64,000 nucleotides of DNA, taken from DASUPK01 sp963800285 (GTDB lineage: Bacteria > Actinomycetota > Thermoleophilia > Solirubrobacterales > 70-9). A model generated the notes under the pieces. That model was not told where the DNA came from, did not search any database, and saw only the letters and a program-made list of their open reading frames with translations. The first letter of the stretch is position 1; each line of letters begins with the position of its first letter. The translations under genes and the position numbers were made by a program. Shown here piece by piece: positions 36,089 through 45,800 of the stretch. The stretch covers positions 62,001 to 126,000 of the forward strand of contig CAWDAL010000009.1 of assembly GCA_963800285.1 (NCBI GenBank), in the 5' to 3' direction.

Positions 36089-36172
36089 CCACCCAATTCT
36101 GTCGAGCCCAGGTGTCCAGGGTGGGGGCGTCCATTCAGGCACGCTCGCGAGGGCGCCGATCCTTGGCGCGAG

Positions 36173-36436
36173 ATGCCAACTGGACGAATCCGCCTCCTGA
36201 TCGTCGCGGCGATTGCCGCGCTGGCCTTGATCGCGATCCCCTCGAGCGCGAATGCCGGTCTCCGCAGTTGCGGCGGCGGCGTGCGCGCGGCCGTCGTCCC
36301 GTGCTCCAAGGCCAAGCGCATCGCGCACGAGTACGCCAAGACTCAGGCCAAGTCGCTCCAGGGCTACAGGTGCAAGTCGCGTAGGTCCCACGGACGCTGC
36401 GTGCTCGACCGCAAGATCGTCACCTTCCGGCTCTGA
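36173..36436 (+). CDS. Small secreted cationic cysteine-containing protein
   Basis: 87 aa. Signal peptide (IRLLIVAAIAALALIAIPSS) cleaved near ANA, leaving a mature peptide of ~58 residues with four cysteines (RSCGGG, VPCSKAK, YRCKSRR, GRCVLDR) and a high proportion of Lys/Arg. Family unknown. Four cysteines suggest two disulfides. It could be a small cell-wall or antimicrobial-like protein; no immunity or export partner is next to it, so this is speculative. Confidence 0.55.
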   Translation: MPTGRIRLLIVAAIAALALIAIPSSANAGLRSCGGGVRAAVVPCSKAKRIAHEYAKTQAKSLQGYRCKSRRSHGRCVLDRKIVTFRL

Positions 36437-36460
36437 CGCGCGGGTCGAGCGCCGCCGCGC

Positions 36461-37717
36461 TCAGTGACGCTTCGCCGTCGGGTCCCCGATCACTCCGATG
36501 CGGAAGCCGAGCCACGGGTAGACGGCGTTGTAGAACTTGTTGTCCTGCGGCTGCAGGCCGATCGCGGAGAGCCAGAGCTGATAACCGGGCGCGTTGGGGA
36601 CGCCACCATGCAGGCGCCGCCAGACCCGAGCCCCCTTTTTGCCCGCCGGCGGAGGCGTGATCGTGTCGGTCCACTCGACCGCGTTGCCGCCCTGGTCCAG
36701 GGTGCCCCATGGCCCGAGGGTGCCCGCCTGGCCCACGGTGCCCACGCTGCCCTGGTAGATCTTCTGGTACGAGCTGGCGCTGAGATGCAGCGGGTTGACC
36801 GAGTTGCAGTCGCTCTGTGAAACCTGCGACGGACACCAGGTCGGGAACGAGGTGCCGTGATAGATCGCCAGCGGCTGCGTCGATGAGTTGGTGACATCAC
36901 CCGCCGTGGGATTGAGCGTCGCCGTGTTCGGCGCCGTCGGATCCGGCGAAAGCTGAGTCGGCTGGTCGAAGAAGGTCCCCGGGTTCGTGGGGTACTTCCA
37001 GTAGGAGTACATCCCGCCGCCGTTCGGGTCGAAGTAGGCGGACTTGATCCATTCGTCCTGGCTGGGGACGACGAAGCCCCTGGCCCGTCGCCGGGTCGTC
37101 TTCCGTTTGCGCAGGTCGTACATGCCGCGTTCCGACTTGGGCGAGAGCCGCACCTTGTAGATCACGTAGCTGAAGCCGTTCCGGGACCTCGGCTTCTTCG
37201 AGAGCACGCGGCCGTTGCTGAGCGAGTTGGCGAAGCGCGCGGTGCGCAGGAAGTTCGCGAAGCCGTAGGGCTTGTCCGCCCATTCCGGATAGGCGATCCG
37301 GTAATGCCGACCCGGCGCCGCCTTCGTCTTCAGGGTGATCTGCCCGTACTTGGGCCACGCCGACGAGCTCTCGTCGGCGCTGAACAGCTTGTGGCGGTTG
37401 CGCCCGGCCGGGTCGACGGTGTTGAGGAAGACCACGTACTGCCTCACCGTCACCTCGAGCTCGCCGATCCCGTAGGGATACCCGACCGAGCCCACGGTCT
37501 GACAGGGGGGAGACGGCGGTGCGACCGAGCAGGACTGGTAGATCGCGTCCGTGAACGGGGTGATCGCGGCGCCGTGATTGCCCGGTTGCCCGATCTGGGT
37601 GATCGGAACCGTGACGACGGCTCGCTTCGCCGCCTGAGCGGCGGCCGGGGCCGCGAGGACGGCGACCGCGCCCGCGAACAGCAGCGCCCGGCTCAGGCTC
37701 CTGGGCATATTGGGCAT
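36461..37717 (-). CDS. Secreted formylglycine-generating-enzyme-like (SUMF1 domain) protein
   Basis: 418 aa. Signal peptide (ALLFAGAVAVLAAPAAAQAA). Family markers are GIGELEVTVRQYVVFLNTVD near the start, RGFVVPSQDEWIKSAYF mid-way and DQGGNAVEWTDT ... RRLHGGVPNA ... GFRIGV at the end, as in PF03781. The pair of catalytic cysteines of true FGE is not evident, so it is more likely a non-enzymatic or differently acting relative. ATG 37717 has a TACTGT box 7 nt upstream. Confidence 0.75.
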   Translation of the reverse strand: MPNMPRSLSRALLFAGAVAVLAAPAAAQAAKRAVVTVPITQIGQPGNHGAAITPFTDAIYQSCSVAPPSPPCQTVGSVGYPYGIGELEVTVRQYVVFLNTVDPAGRNRHKLFSADESSSAWPKYGQITLKTKAAPGRHYRIAYPEWADKPYGFANFLRTARFANSLSNGRVLSKKPRSRNGFSYVIYKVRLSPKSERGMYDLRKRKTTRRRARGFVVPSQDEWIKSAYFDPNGGGMYSYWKYPTNPGTFFDQPTQLSPDPTAPNTATLNPTAGDVTNSSTQPLAIYHGTSFPTWCPSQVSQSDCNSVNPLHLSASSYQKIYQGSVGTVGQAGTLGPWGTLDQGGNAVEWTDTITPPPAGKKGARVWRRLHGGVPNAPGYQLWLSAIGLQPQDNKFYNAVYPWLGFRIGVIGDPTAKRH

Positions 37718-37724
37718 GCCGTAA

Positions 37725-37730
37725 ACAGTA
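37725..37730 (-). promoter_or_regulatory. -10 box TACTGT, leaderless promoter
   Basis: TACTGT, then 7 nt, then ATG 37717 of the FGE-like gene. Confidence 0.45.
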
Positions 37731-37766
37731 GGCGCGGGCCCGGGGGCCGCACATCCGTAATAGCTA

Positions 37767-38717
37767 CTAGTGGTAGATCGCGAGCAGGATGCCGACGCTC
37801 GCGACCCAGGTGACCGCCGCGCCGATCATCCCGTAGTCGTCCAGCAGGATCTCGTCGGTCGACCGCGTGTCCTTGCGGTCGTAGATCAGATAGAGGTAGC
37901 GGAAGATCCCGTAGATCACCGGCGGCAGGGTGCCCAGCATCTTCGAGCCGATCAGCGGCGAGTTGACCGCGTAGATCGCGTAGCTCATCACGGTCGAGGC
38001 GGTCACCATCGCCACCATCTGGTCCAGGAAGGGGATCGAGTAGTGCTCGAGCACAGGCCTCGACGAGGTCCCGGAATGGAGCTCCGAGGTGGCCTCCTGG
38101 CGGCGCTTCGTGAAGCCGAGGAAGAGAGCGACCATGCCGGTGCAGAGCAGCAGGAAGGCGGAGGCGTCGGCGCCGACCGCGACGGCGCCCGCGAGGACCC
38201 GCAGGACGAAGAGGCCCGCGATCGTCATCACGTCGAGGATCACCTCGTGCTTCAGGACATAGGAGTAGAGCGTGGTGCCGACTCCGTAGGCGAGTACGAG
38301 CCCGCCGACCTCCAGGCCCTCGAGGATGGCCGAGCCCGCCAGAGCGACGACGGCGAGCACCACCGCGAGGGTGATGGCGGTCGGGATGCTGAGCTCTCCC
38401 GCGGCGATCGGGCGGAACCGCTTCGTCGGGTGCTGTCGATCCTCGGCGACGTCGTGCGCGTCATTGATCAGATATCCAGCCGACGCGACCCCGCAGAACG
38501 CGGCGAAGGTGACCGTGGCGGCGGCGACCGCGTCGAATTCCTTGAACTTCGCGGAGAAGAGCAGGCCCGCGAAGACGAGGGTGTTCTTGACCCACTCCTG
38601 GGGCCGCATCGCCTTGAGAGCAGCGCGAAAGGGCCCGCGCCGGGGCCTCACGGGAGCGCCGTCGGGGGCAGCCTCTGCAACCTCCGGCTCGCTCCGCTCC
38701 TGGAGAGCATCGGCCAT
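37767..38717 (-). CDS. Decaprenyl-phosphate phosphoribosyltransferase-like UbiA enzyme
   Basis: 316 aa. RPQEWVKNTLVFAGLLFSAK, YLINDAHDVAEDRQHPTKR (the Asp-rich NDxxDxxxDxxHPxK motif) and YLYLIYDRKDTRSTDEILL match the DprE-pathway phosphoribosyltransferase (Rv3806c-like), with about nine membrane helices. That enzyme transfers 5-phosphoribose from PRPP to decaprenyl phosphate on the way to arabinofuranose donors. Finding it suggests the organism makes an arabinose- or ribose-containing wall or membrane glycan. A REP-like repeat lies just upstream. Confidence 0.85.
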   Translation of the reverse strand: MADALQERSEPEVAEAAPDGAPVRPRRGPFRAALKAMRPQEWVKNTLVFAGLLFSAKFKEFDAVAAATVTFAAFCGVASAGYLINDAHDVAEDRQHPTKRFRPIAAGELSIPTAITLAVVLAVVALAGSAILEGLEVGGLVLAYGVGTTLYSYVLKHEVILDVMTIAGLFVLRVLAGAVAVGADASAFLLLCTGMVALFLGFTKRRQEATSELHSGTSSRPVLEHYSIPFLDQMVAMVTASTVMSYAIYAVNSPLIGSKMLGTLPPVIYGIFRYLYLIYDRKDTRSTDEILLDDYGMIGAAVTWVASVGILLAIYH

Positions 38718-38746
38718 GAAGCGGGAAGGGTAGTGGCGAACGACTT

Positions 38747-38802
38747 CGGGGTCAGGTCTTGCATTGCAACATCGCGATGTGCGCTTGCAAGACCTGACCC
38801 CG
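38747..38802. repeat. REP-like inverted repeat element
   Basis: The arms GGGGTCAGGTCTTGCA (38748-38763) and TGCAAGACCTGACCCC (38786-38801) are perfectly complementary, extended by one further C-G pair. The loop contains a perfect 12-bp palindrome, ACATCGCGATGT (38769-38780). This GGGGTCAGGTCTTGCA type of arm resembles REP/BIME elements mobilised by REP-associated tyrosine transposases (RAYT). No transposase is encoded here. It sits between two same-strand genes and could act as an mRNA 3' stabiliser or terminator. Confidence 0.65.
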
Positions 38803-38803
38803 G

Positions 38804-40429
38804 TTACGGGTCGATCAGAACGCCGGGATTGAGGACGGCCTTCGGGTCCAGCTCACGCTTCGCGGCCCGCAGGGCGTCGGCGAAGGGGCCGGGCCGCTGC
38901 CGGTCGTACCAGGGACGGTGATCGCGGCCGACCGCATGGTGATGGGTGATGGTGCCGCCCGCGTCGATCACCGTCTCCGAGACCGCCGCCTTGATCTCGT
39001 CCCACTGAGCCACCTCATCCCCGCGCCGGGCCGGGGCCAGCACCGTGTAGTAGGGGGCGGGCCCGTCGGGATAGACGTGCGTGAAGCGGCAGCTGATCCG
39101 CGGCGAGCCCCGGCCCTCGGCGCTGCCGCCGCCGGCCTCCGCGACCGCCCGCTTCGCCGCCTCCATCACCTCGACGTGGAAGTCGGGGAAGCGATCCCAG
39201 GTGATCGCCGTCTCGAACGTGTCCGAGAGCACGCCGCACGCGATCAGCGAGTCGCGCAGGTACGGTGCCGAGAGAAAGGCGTTCCGCCACGCGCTGACCG
39301 GGTCATCGCCGCCCTGCTCGGCCCTCCCTCGCCTCAGCTCGCCGACGTCGCCGCCATGGTTGCGGGAGATGTCGAGGGCCAGCGCCATGGGCTCCTCCAC
39401 CGGGATGCCCGCGGACTCGAACCCGAGCACCAGGAGCGCCTTGCCGGGTGGTCCCGCGGATGTCAGCTCGGACTCGGCAGGGTCGAGCAGGCGGCAGTTC
39501 GAGGGATTGAGCCCGGACTGGGAGATCTCGCGCACCGCCTCGGCGCCCGCCGCGAAGTCGTCGTATGCGATCCCGCAGGAGACCTTCTCGGTGGGCCGCT
39601 CGCGGACCCGAACCCACGCGTCCGTGATCACGCCGAGGATTCCCTCCGAGCCGACCAGCATCCGGTCCGGGCTGGGCCCGGCGCCGGATCCCGGCAGGCG
39701 GCGGCTCTCCCAGTCGCCGTCGAGCGTCACCGCGCGCACCGACTCGACCAGGTCATCGATGTGGGTGTAGAGCGTCGCGAAGTGGCCGCCGGCCCGGGTC
39801 GCGATCCAGCCCCCCAGCGTCGAGTACTCGAACGACTGGGGGAAGTGCCGGAGCGTGAGGCCATGCTCGCGCAGCTGCTCCTCGAGGACGGGGCCGGTGG
39901 CGCCCGCTTGGATCCGGGCCGCCTTCGAGACCGGGTCGACCTCCTGCACCCGGTCCATCCGCTTCAGGTCGATGCTGACGACGCCCGGGTACTGGTCCCG
40001 CATTCGCGGCTCGACGCCGCCGACGACGCTGGTGCCTCCCCCGTAGGGGATCGCGGCGGCCCCCTCATCGGCGCAGTAGCTGAGGACGATGTCGACGTCC
40101 TCCGCCGACTCGGGATAGGCGACCAGATCCGGCGGATTCGGGAACTTGCCCCGGAAGCCGCGCACGACGTCGCGATAGGCCTTGCCGAGCGAATGCGACA
40201 CGCGCTCATACCGGTCGTCGGAGAACATCTCGGCGAAGCCCTTCGGCGGCTTGATGCGGGGCTGGGGAAGCTCCACCTCCTCGAGTGGAACCGGCTCCTC
40301 GATCTGATCCACCTCGAAGCCGAGGCGGCCGGTCAGCGCCTTGGCGAGGCCCTCGACCTGATCGCGCGGGGGCTGCTGGTCCTCGTAGCCCCAGCCCCAG
40401 TGCTTGAGCCGCCTTGTCGCGGCCCCCAT
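38804..40429 (-). CDS. Alkyl-DHAP-synthase-like FAD-linked oxidase (AGPS family)
   Basis: 541 aa. The N-terminus RRLKHWGWGYEDQQ, then FRGKFPNPPDLVAYPESAED, the FAD loop IPYGGGTSVVGGVE, DRMLVGSEGILGVITDAWV, SCRFTHVYPDGPAPYYTV and the C-terminal ITHHHAVGRDHRPWYDRQ follow the layout of alkylglycerone-phosphate synthase rather than simple glycolate oxidase. AGPS exchanges the acyl chain of acyl-DHAP for a fatty alcohol, forming the ether bond of ether lipids. It starts 2 nt after the fatty acyl-CoA reductase stop codon, so both are in one operon; that enzyme would supply the alcohol. The alternative is another FAD-dependent dehydrogenase. Confidence 0.75.
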   Translation of the reverse strand: MGAATRRLKHWGWGYEDQQPPRDQVEGLAKALTGRLGFEVDQIEEPVPLEEVELPQPRIKPPKGFAEMFSDDRYERVSHSLGKAYRDVVRGFRGKFPNPPDLVAYPESAEDVDIVLSYCADEGAAAIPYGGGTSVVGGVEPRMRDQYPGVVSIDLKRMDRVQEVDPVSKAARIQAGATGPVLEEQLREHGLTLRHFPQSFEYSTLGGWIATRAGGHFATLYTHIDDLVESVRAVTLDGDWESRRLPGSGAGPSPDRMLVGSEGILGVITDAWVRVRERPTEKVSCGIAYDDFAAGAEAVREISQSGLNPSNCRLLDPAESELTSAGPPGKALLVLGFESAGIPVEEPMALALDISRNHGGDVGELRRGRAEQGGDDPVSAWRNAFLSAPYLRDSLIACGVLSDTFETAITWDRFPDFHVEVMEAAKRAVAEAGGGSAEGRGSPRISCRFTHVYPDGPAPYYTVLAPARRGDEVAQWDEIKAAVSETVIDAGGTITHHHAVGRDHRPWYDRQRPGPFADALRAAKRELDPKAVLNPGVLIDP

Positions 40430-40431
40430 GG

Positions 40432-42447
40432 CTACCAGTGAACGCCGCGCATCAGGTACGCGAACGCGACGCCCTCGGTGGAGAGCTCCTGCTCCTTCTC
40501 CGCCGCCTTGCCGTCGTCCTTGCCCTTGCCCTTCGCGGCGCTCGACTCCGGGAAGAGCTTGTAGGCGGTGTTGAGGATCGCGTCCGAGGCCTTCGGCGCG
40601 ACGTTGTAGAGGAGCTCGCCGAAGTTGCCGAGGCGGGTCGCCACCTTCTTGGGCTTGGTGATCATCGCCGTGGTGATCATCTCGGCGGCCTGATCGGGCG
40701 TGATCGTGGGGAAGGCGTCATACATCTTGGTCGGGGCGATCATCGGCGTCCGCACCAGCGGCATGTGGATGGTCGTGATGCTGACCCCATCGTCGACCAC
40801 CTCCGAGGCGACGCAGCGCGACCAGGCGTCGAGCGCCGCCTTGGAGGCGACGTAGGCCGAGAACCGAGGCGTGTTGGTCTGCACGCCGATCGAGCTCACG
40901 TTGATGATGTGCCCGCCCCTGCGGCCCTTGGTGCGCTTGCGCATGCTGGGCAGGATGCTGAGGATCAGCCGCAGCGCGCCGAAGTAGTTGAGCTGCATGG
41001 TCCGCTCGAAGTCGTGGAAGCGGTCGTAGGAGTTCTCGATCGAGCGCCGGATCGAGCGGCCCGCGTTGTTGACGAGGATGTCCACCCGCTCGTGCTGCTC
41101 GAGCACCTCCTTCGCCATGCGCTCGACGTCGTCGAGGTCGGAGAGGTCGCACTGGTGGATGTGAGCGGTCCCCCCCGCCTCCTCGATCTCGGCGCTGGTC
41201 TCCTCGAGCTTCTCGGGGGTGCGGGCGACCAGCAGGACCTCGGCGCCGGCCTCGCCGCATTTCACCGCGCAGGCCTTGCCGATCCCCGACGAGGCTCCCG
41301 TGATCAGGACGACCTTGCCTCCGATCGCCCCCGACAGCGACCGGTCCTTGAAGAGATCGGGGTCGAGGTTGCGCTCCCAGTAGTCCCAGAGCCGGTCGGC
41401 GTAGCTCGGCAGCGGGGGAACCGCTATGCCCGTCCCTTCGAGCGCCAGTTGTGCCTTTGTGGAGTCGAAGTCGGTCGGGTAGTTGATGTAGACGAGCACT
41501 GAGCGCGGGATGCCCAGGTCGGCGAGCACCTGGTCGGTGATCCGCTTCACCGGTGGCAGCATGGTCAGCCCGCCCCGGACCTGCTTGGGGATGAAGTCGA
41601 ACATGCGCGAGTCGATTCGCATGACGGCCTCGGGCGCGTGCGCCGCCTTCGCGAAGGCGTTGATCACCTGGCCCGCCGACAGCGGGTTGGGGTCGGTCAG
41701 GTGGAAGGCCTGGCCATCCAGCCCCTCGAGGTGGGCGATGTGGTCCATCGCCTTGGCGACGAAGTCGACGGGGACGATGTTGATCCTGCGCCCCTCGATG
41801 CCGATGCCTGGGAACCACTGCGGGACGGCATTCCGGGCGCGTTGCAGGAGCTTGAAGAAGTAGTAGGGCCCATCGACCTTGTCCATCTCGCCTGTCTCCG
41901 AGTGACCGACGACGATTCCAGGCCGGTAGACGCGCCAGGGGACCTCGCACTCCTCCCGGACCACGGCCTCCGACTCGTGCTTGGTCTGGAAGTAGGGGTG
42001 GTTGTCGACCTTCTCGGCCTCATCGAACATGTCCTCGGTGAAGGTGCCCTTGTATAGACCGGCCGCGGCGATCGAGCTGACCATGTGGAAGTGCTTGGCG
42101 TCGAGCTCCTTGGCGAGCTTGACCGCCTCTCGGGTGCCCTCGACGTTCGCAACGCGCTGGCTCTCCGCGTCGGCGGTCATGTCGTAGATCGCGGCGAGGT
42201 GGAAGAAGTGGTCGATCTTCCCCCGGAGCTCGTCGATCACCTCTCCGCAGCCCAGACGCTCCTGGGAGAGGTCACCGATCACGGGCACGATCCGGTCCTC
42301 CTCGGCGCCCCAGCGGCTGCGAAGCTCCTCGAGCCGGCCGCGGGATCCCTCTCGCACCAGGACGTAGATCGTTCCGTCCCGCTCGAGCAGCTGCTCGACC
42401 AGGTTGCGGCCGATGAAACCGGTTGCACCGGTGACGAAATAGCTCAT
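40432..42447 (-). CDS. Two-domain fatty acyl-CoA reductase (Marinobacter FAR type)
   Basis: 671 aa from ATG 42447 with GAGGAGGGG upstream. The N-terminal extended SDR domain (SYFVTGATGFIGRNLVEQLL, YFQTKHESE as YxxxK, YRPGIVVGHSETGEMDKVDG) is fused to a classical SDR domain starting near residue 370 (VVLITGASSGIGKACA, YVASKAALD as YxxxK, VNNAGRSIRR). This architecture and the linker YWERNLDPDLFKDRSLSG are those of the fatty acyl-CoA reductases that make fatty alcohols by two NADPH steps. The C-terminus ends in AYLMRGVHW. Operon partner: AGPS-like enzyme. Confidence 0.9.
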   Translation of the reverse strand: MSYFVTGATGFIGRNLVEQLLERDGTIYVLVREGSRGRLEELRSRWGAEEDRIVPVIGDLSQERLGCGEVIDELRGKIDHFFHLAAIYDMTADAESQRVANVEGTREAVKLAKELDAKHFHMVSSIAAAGLYKGTFTEDMFDEAEKVDNHPYFQTKHESEAVVREECEVPWRVYRPGIVVGHSETGEMDKVDGPYYFFKLLQRARNAVPQWFPGIGIEGRRINIVPVDFVAKAMDHIAHLEGLDGQAFHLTDPNPLSAGQVINAFAKAAHAPEAVMRIDSRMFDFIPKQVRGGLTMLPPVKRITDQVLADLGIPRSVLVYINYPTDFDSTKAQLALEGTGIAVPPLPSYADRLWDYWERNLDPDLFKDRSLSGAIGGKVVLITGASSGIGKACAVKCGEAGAEVLLVARTPEKLEETSAEIEEAGGTAHIHQCDLSDLDDVERMAKEVLEQHERVDILVNNAGRSIRRSIENSYDRFHDFERTMQLNYFGALRLILSILPSMRKRTKGRRGGHIINVSSIGVQTNTPRFSAYVASKAALDAWSRCVASEVVDDGVSITTIHMPLVRTPMIAPTKMYDAFPTITPDQAAEMITTAMITKPKKVATRLGNFGELLYNVAPKASDAILNTAYKLFPESSAAKGKGKDDGKAAEKEQELSTEGVAFAYLMRGVHW

Positions 42448-42526
42448 CTGACCCCTCCTCCATCCAAACTGGGTGGAACTTACACCGACCGCCACTCCCG
42501 CGGCTGAGCCCGCGTCGGCACAGCGC

Positions 42527-42532
42527 AATAAT
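42527..42532 (+). promoter_or_regulatory. -10 box AATAAT, leaderless promoter
   Basis: AATAAT, then 6 nt, then GTG 42539. Confidence 0.4.
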
Positions 42533-42538
42533 CAAGAC

Positions 42539-42820
42539 GTGGGGCTCTTCTACGACCCGGCCAGCAACATCGATCCGGAGCGCGACGAGCGGCTGCGCGC
42601 CGCGGCGGCCCGGGTCGAGATCCGTCCCGCGGAGCGTGCGGCCTGGCTCGGGATGCGGTCCCTGGCCTGCCCGGAGTGCGACATGCCGCTCACGCTCTCC
42701 GGTCCGGTCGGCTTCTCTGACCTGATCGCCTGCGCCTTCTGTGAGACGACCGCGCCGACGCGCGAGTTCATCCGGGAGCACGGCTGGCCGGCCGTGGATC
42801 TGATCGCTCGCATTGGTTAG
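42539..42820 (+). CDS. Small zinc-ribbon-like protein
   Basis: 93 aa from GTG 42539 (an upstream ATG at 42473 would add 22 residues, but the -10 box favours the shorter form). Two CxxC pairs, CPECDMPLTLSG and CAFCETTAPTRE, can bind one zinc ion. Begins GLFYDPASNIDPERDERLRA. The protein is cytoplasmic and not matched to a named family. It is divergent from the reductase and upstream of the E2-E1 fusion on the same strand. Confidence 0.65.
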   Translation: MGLFYDPASNIDPERDERLRAAAARVEIRPAERAAWLGMRSLACPECDMPLTLSGPVGFSDLIACAFCETTAPTREFIREHGWPAVDLIARIG

Positions 42821-42872
42821 CCGCGTTCCTGCAGGGCAGATTTAGGGAACGTCATACAGTTAGTAGAGGGGA

Positions 42873-45800
42873 ATGGCCACTCAGCAAAAGGTTCAGCTCT
42901 TGATGCCCGAGATGGGCGAGTCGGTGACGGAAGGCACCGTGCTCGAGTGGCATGTCGCGGAGGGGGATTCGGTCGAAGAGGGCCAGACGATGGTCGAGGT
43001 ATCGACCGACAAGGTTGACGCCGAGGTCCCCGCCCCGGCCTCCGGAACCGTGACCAAGCTGATGGTCGACGTCGACGACACCATCGAGGTCGGCAAGCCC
43101 ATGGCCGAGATCGACACGAATGGCGGTGCGCCGACCGCTCCGGAAAGGGAGGTTGAAGCGCCCGCAGGAGCCGGCGCCGAAACAGCTTCGGGTCAGGATG
43201 GCGGCGGCTCCGAGGACGCTTCTTCTGATGGGGAAGCCGGGTCGAATGGCGCCGGAGGGTCCACCACCGCGACCTCCGACGACGCCTCCGTCTCGGCCGG
43301 CAAGGCCCTGGAGGGCGGCGGCCTCGAGATCGTCATGCCTGAGATGGGCGAGTCCGTCACCGAGGGCACCGTGCTCGAGTGGCACGTCTCGGAGGGCGAT
43401 CAGGTTGCGGAGGGCGACACCGTCGTCGAGGTCTCAACGGACAAGGTCGACGCCGAGGTGCCCGCGCCGGCCAGCGGGACCATCACGAAGATCCTGGTCG
43501 GCCCCGACGAGACCATCGAGGTCGGCAAGCCGCTCGCCGAGATCACCAAGGGCGATCCGCCCAAGGAGGTTGAAGCGCCCGCAGGAGCCGGCGCCGAAAC
43601 AGCTTCGGGTCAGGCGAGCGCCGGCTCCGAGGACGCTTCTTCTGATGGCGAAGCCGTCAACCAGGACGCCCGCGCGACCCCGCTGGCCCGCCGCGCCGCT
43701 CAGGCCAACGGCGTCGATCTCGCGGGAGTCAAGGGAAGCGGCCCCGGCGGCAAGATCACCAAGTCGGACGTGCTCTCGGGCGGAGGCGACGGTGCCGCTC
43801 CGGCGAAGGCCGCCGAGGGCGAGGCACAGCCTCTTCGCGGCCCGGCCGCCACGCTCGCCAAGGCGATGAACGCGAGCCGCTCGATCCCGACCGCGACCTC
43901 GTTCCGCGAGCTCGCCGTCGACACGCTCGACGCCAAGCGCAAGGCGCTCAACTCGATGCTGAAGGAGCGCGGGATGAAGGTGAGCTTCACGCACCTGATC
44001 GCCTGGGCGATCGTCAAGGCGGCCCAGGAGTGGCCGGTGATGGGCCGCGCCTTCGAGGAGCGCGATGGCAAGCCCTTCGTGATCGAGCCGGGCGGCGTCA
44101 ACCTCGGCATCGCCGTCGACGTCGAGCGCAAGGGCAAGCGCTCGCTGATGGTCCCCTGCATCAAGGGCGCGGACCGTCTCGACTTCAAGGGCTTCCACTC
44201 CTACTACGAGGAGCTGATCACCAAGACGCGGGAGAACAGCCTCACCGCGGACGACTTCCAGGGCACCAACGTCAGCCTCACCAACCCGGGCGGGCTCGGC
44301 ACCGTCGCGTCCGTGCCCCGCCTGCTGGAGGGCCAGGGCACGATCGTCGCGTGCGGCTCGCTCGCCTATCCGGTCGAGTGGCGCCACGCGCCGCCCGAGA
44401 AGATCAAGGCGCTCGGGGTCTCGAAGGTGATGACGATGACCTCGACGTATGACCACCGCGTCATCCAGGGCGCGGAGTCCGGCTCCTTCCTCCGCCGGAT
44501 CGAGGAGCTGCTCCAGGGCGAGGATGACTTCTACGAGTCTGTGGCGCGCGACCTCGAGGTCGATCCCGACTCCATCACCTCAGCGCATGCGGCCTCGGCA
44601 TCCGCGCCGCCCCTCGCCGCTCCCGGCGCGCCGGGCGGTGCGGCCGCACCCAGCGTCGCCGGCAAGCCCGACATGGAACTGCTCCAGGCCGTGCAGGCCG
44701 CGACCTCGCTGCTGAAGGGGTACCGGACCCACGGTCACCTGGCGGCGCGGCTCGACCCACTCGGCTCGGAGCCCAAGGGCGATCCGGCGATCCAGCCCGA
44801 GACACTCAACCTGACGCCCGAGCTGATGGCGCAGATCCCGGCGGAGATCCTCCGCATCGGCGTCGAGGGCGAGACGCTGCTCGAGGTCCTGCCGCGGATG
44901 CGCGAGGCCTACTGCGGGACGATCGCGTACCAGATCGAGCATCTCTCCTCGCACCAGCAGCGGATGTGGCTGCGCGACATGATCGAGACCGGCTGGCATC
45001 GCAAGCCGCTCGAGCCCGAGGAGAAGCAGGGCCTGCTCGACCGGCTGATCCACGTGTTCGGCTTCGAGCGCTATCTGGAGAAGGCGTACCTGGGCCAGAA
45101 GATGTTCTCGGTGGAGGGGCTCGACACCGTCGTGCCGATGCTCGACGAGGTCTTCGAGATGGCCCACACCGAGGGCGCCCACGACGTGGTCATCGGCATG
45201 GCCCACCGCGGCCGGCTCGCCGTGCTCGCCCACAACATCGGCCGCCCGGTCGAGGCGATCCTGGCCGAGTTCGAGGGCGCCAAGGCGATCGAGGCCGTCA
45301 AGTCACTCGCCGCGATCCCGACCGGAGGAACGGGCGACGTCAAGTACCACTACGGCCACGGCGGGGTCTACAAGACCCGCGACGACTCCGAGATCGGGGT
45401 CCGCCTCTATCCGAACCCGAGCCATCTCGAGTACGTCGACCCGGTGGTCACCGGCGCCGCCCGCGCCTCGCAGACCAGCCGGCAGAACGGCCGCCTCGAG
45501 CATGACCCGATGGCTGCCGTCCCGGTGCTGCTCCACGGCGACGCCGCGTTCCCGGCGCAGGGCGTGGTGGCCGAGACCCTGAATCTGCAGTCCCTGAGGG
45601 GCTACGCGACCGGCGGGACGATCCACATCATCCAGAACAACCAGATCGGCTTCACCACCGATCCTGAGGAGGGCCGCTCCACCCCATATGCCGCCGACAT
45701 GGCGAAGGGCTTCAACGTCCCGATCATCCACGTCAACGCCGACGATCCGGAGGCCTGCTTGGCGGCCGTCCGGCTGGCGATGGCGTACCGGGAGCGCTGG

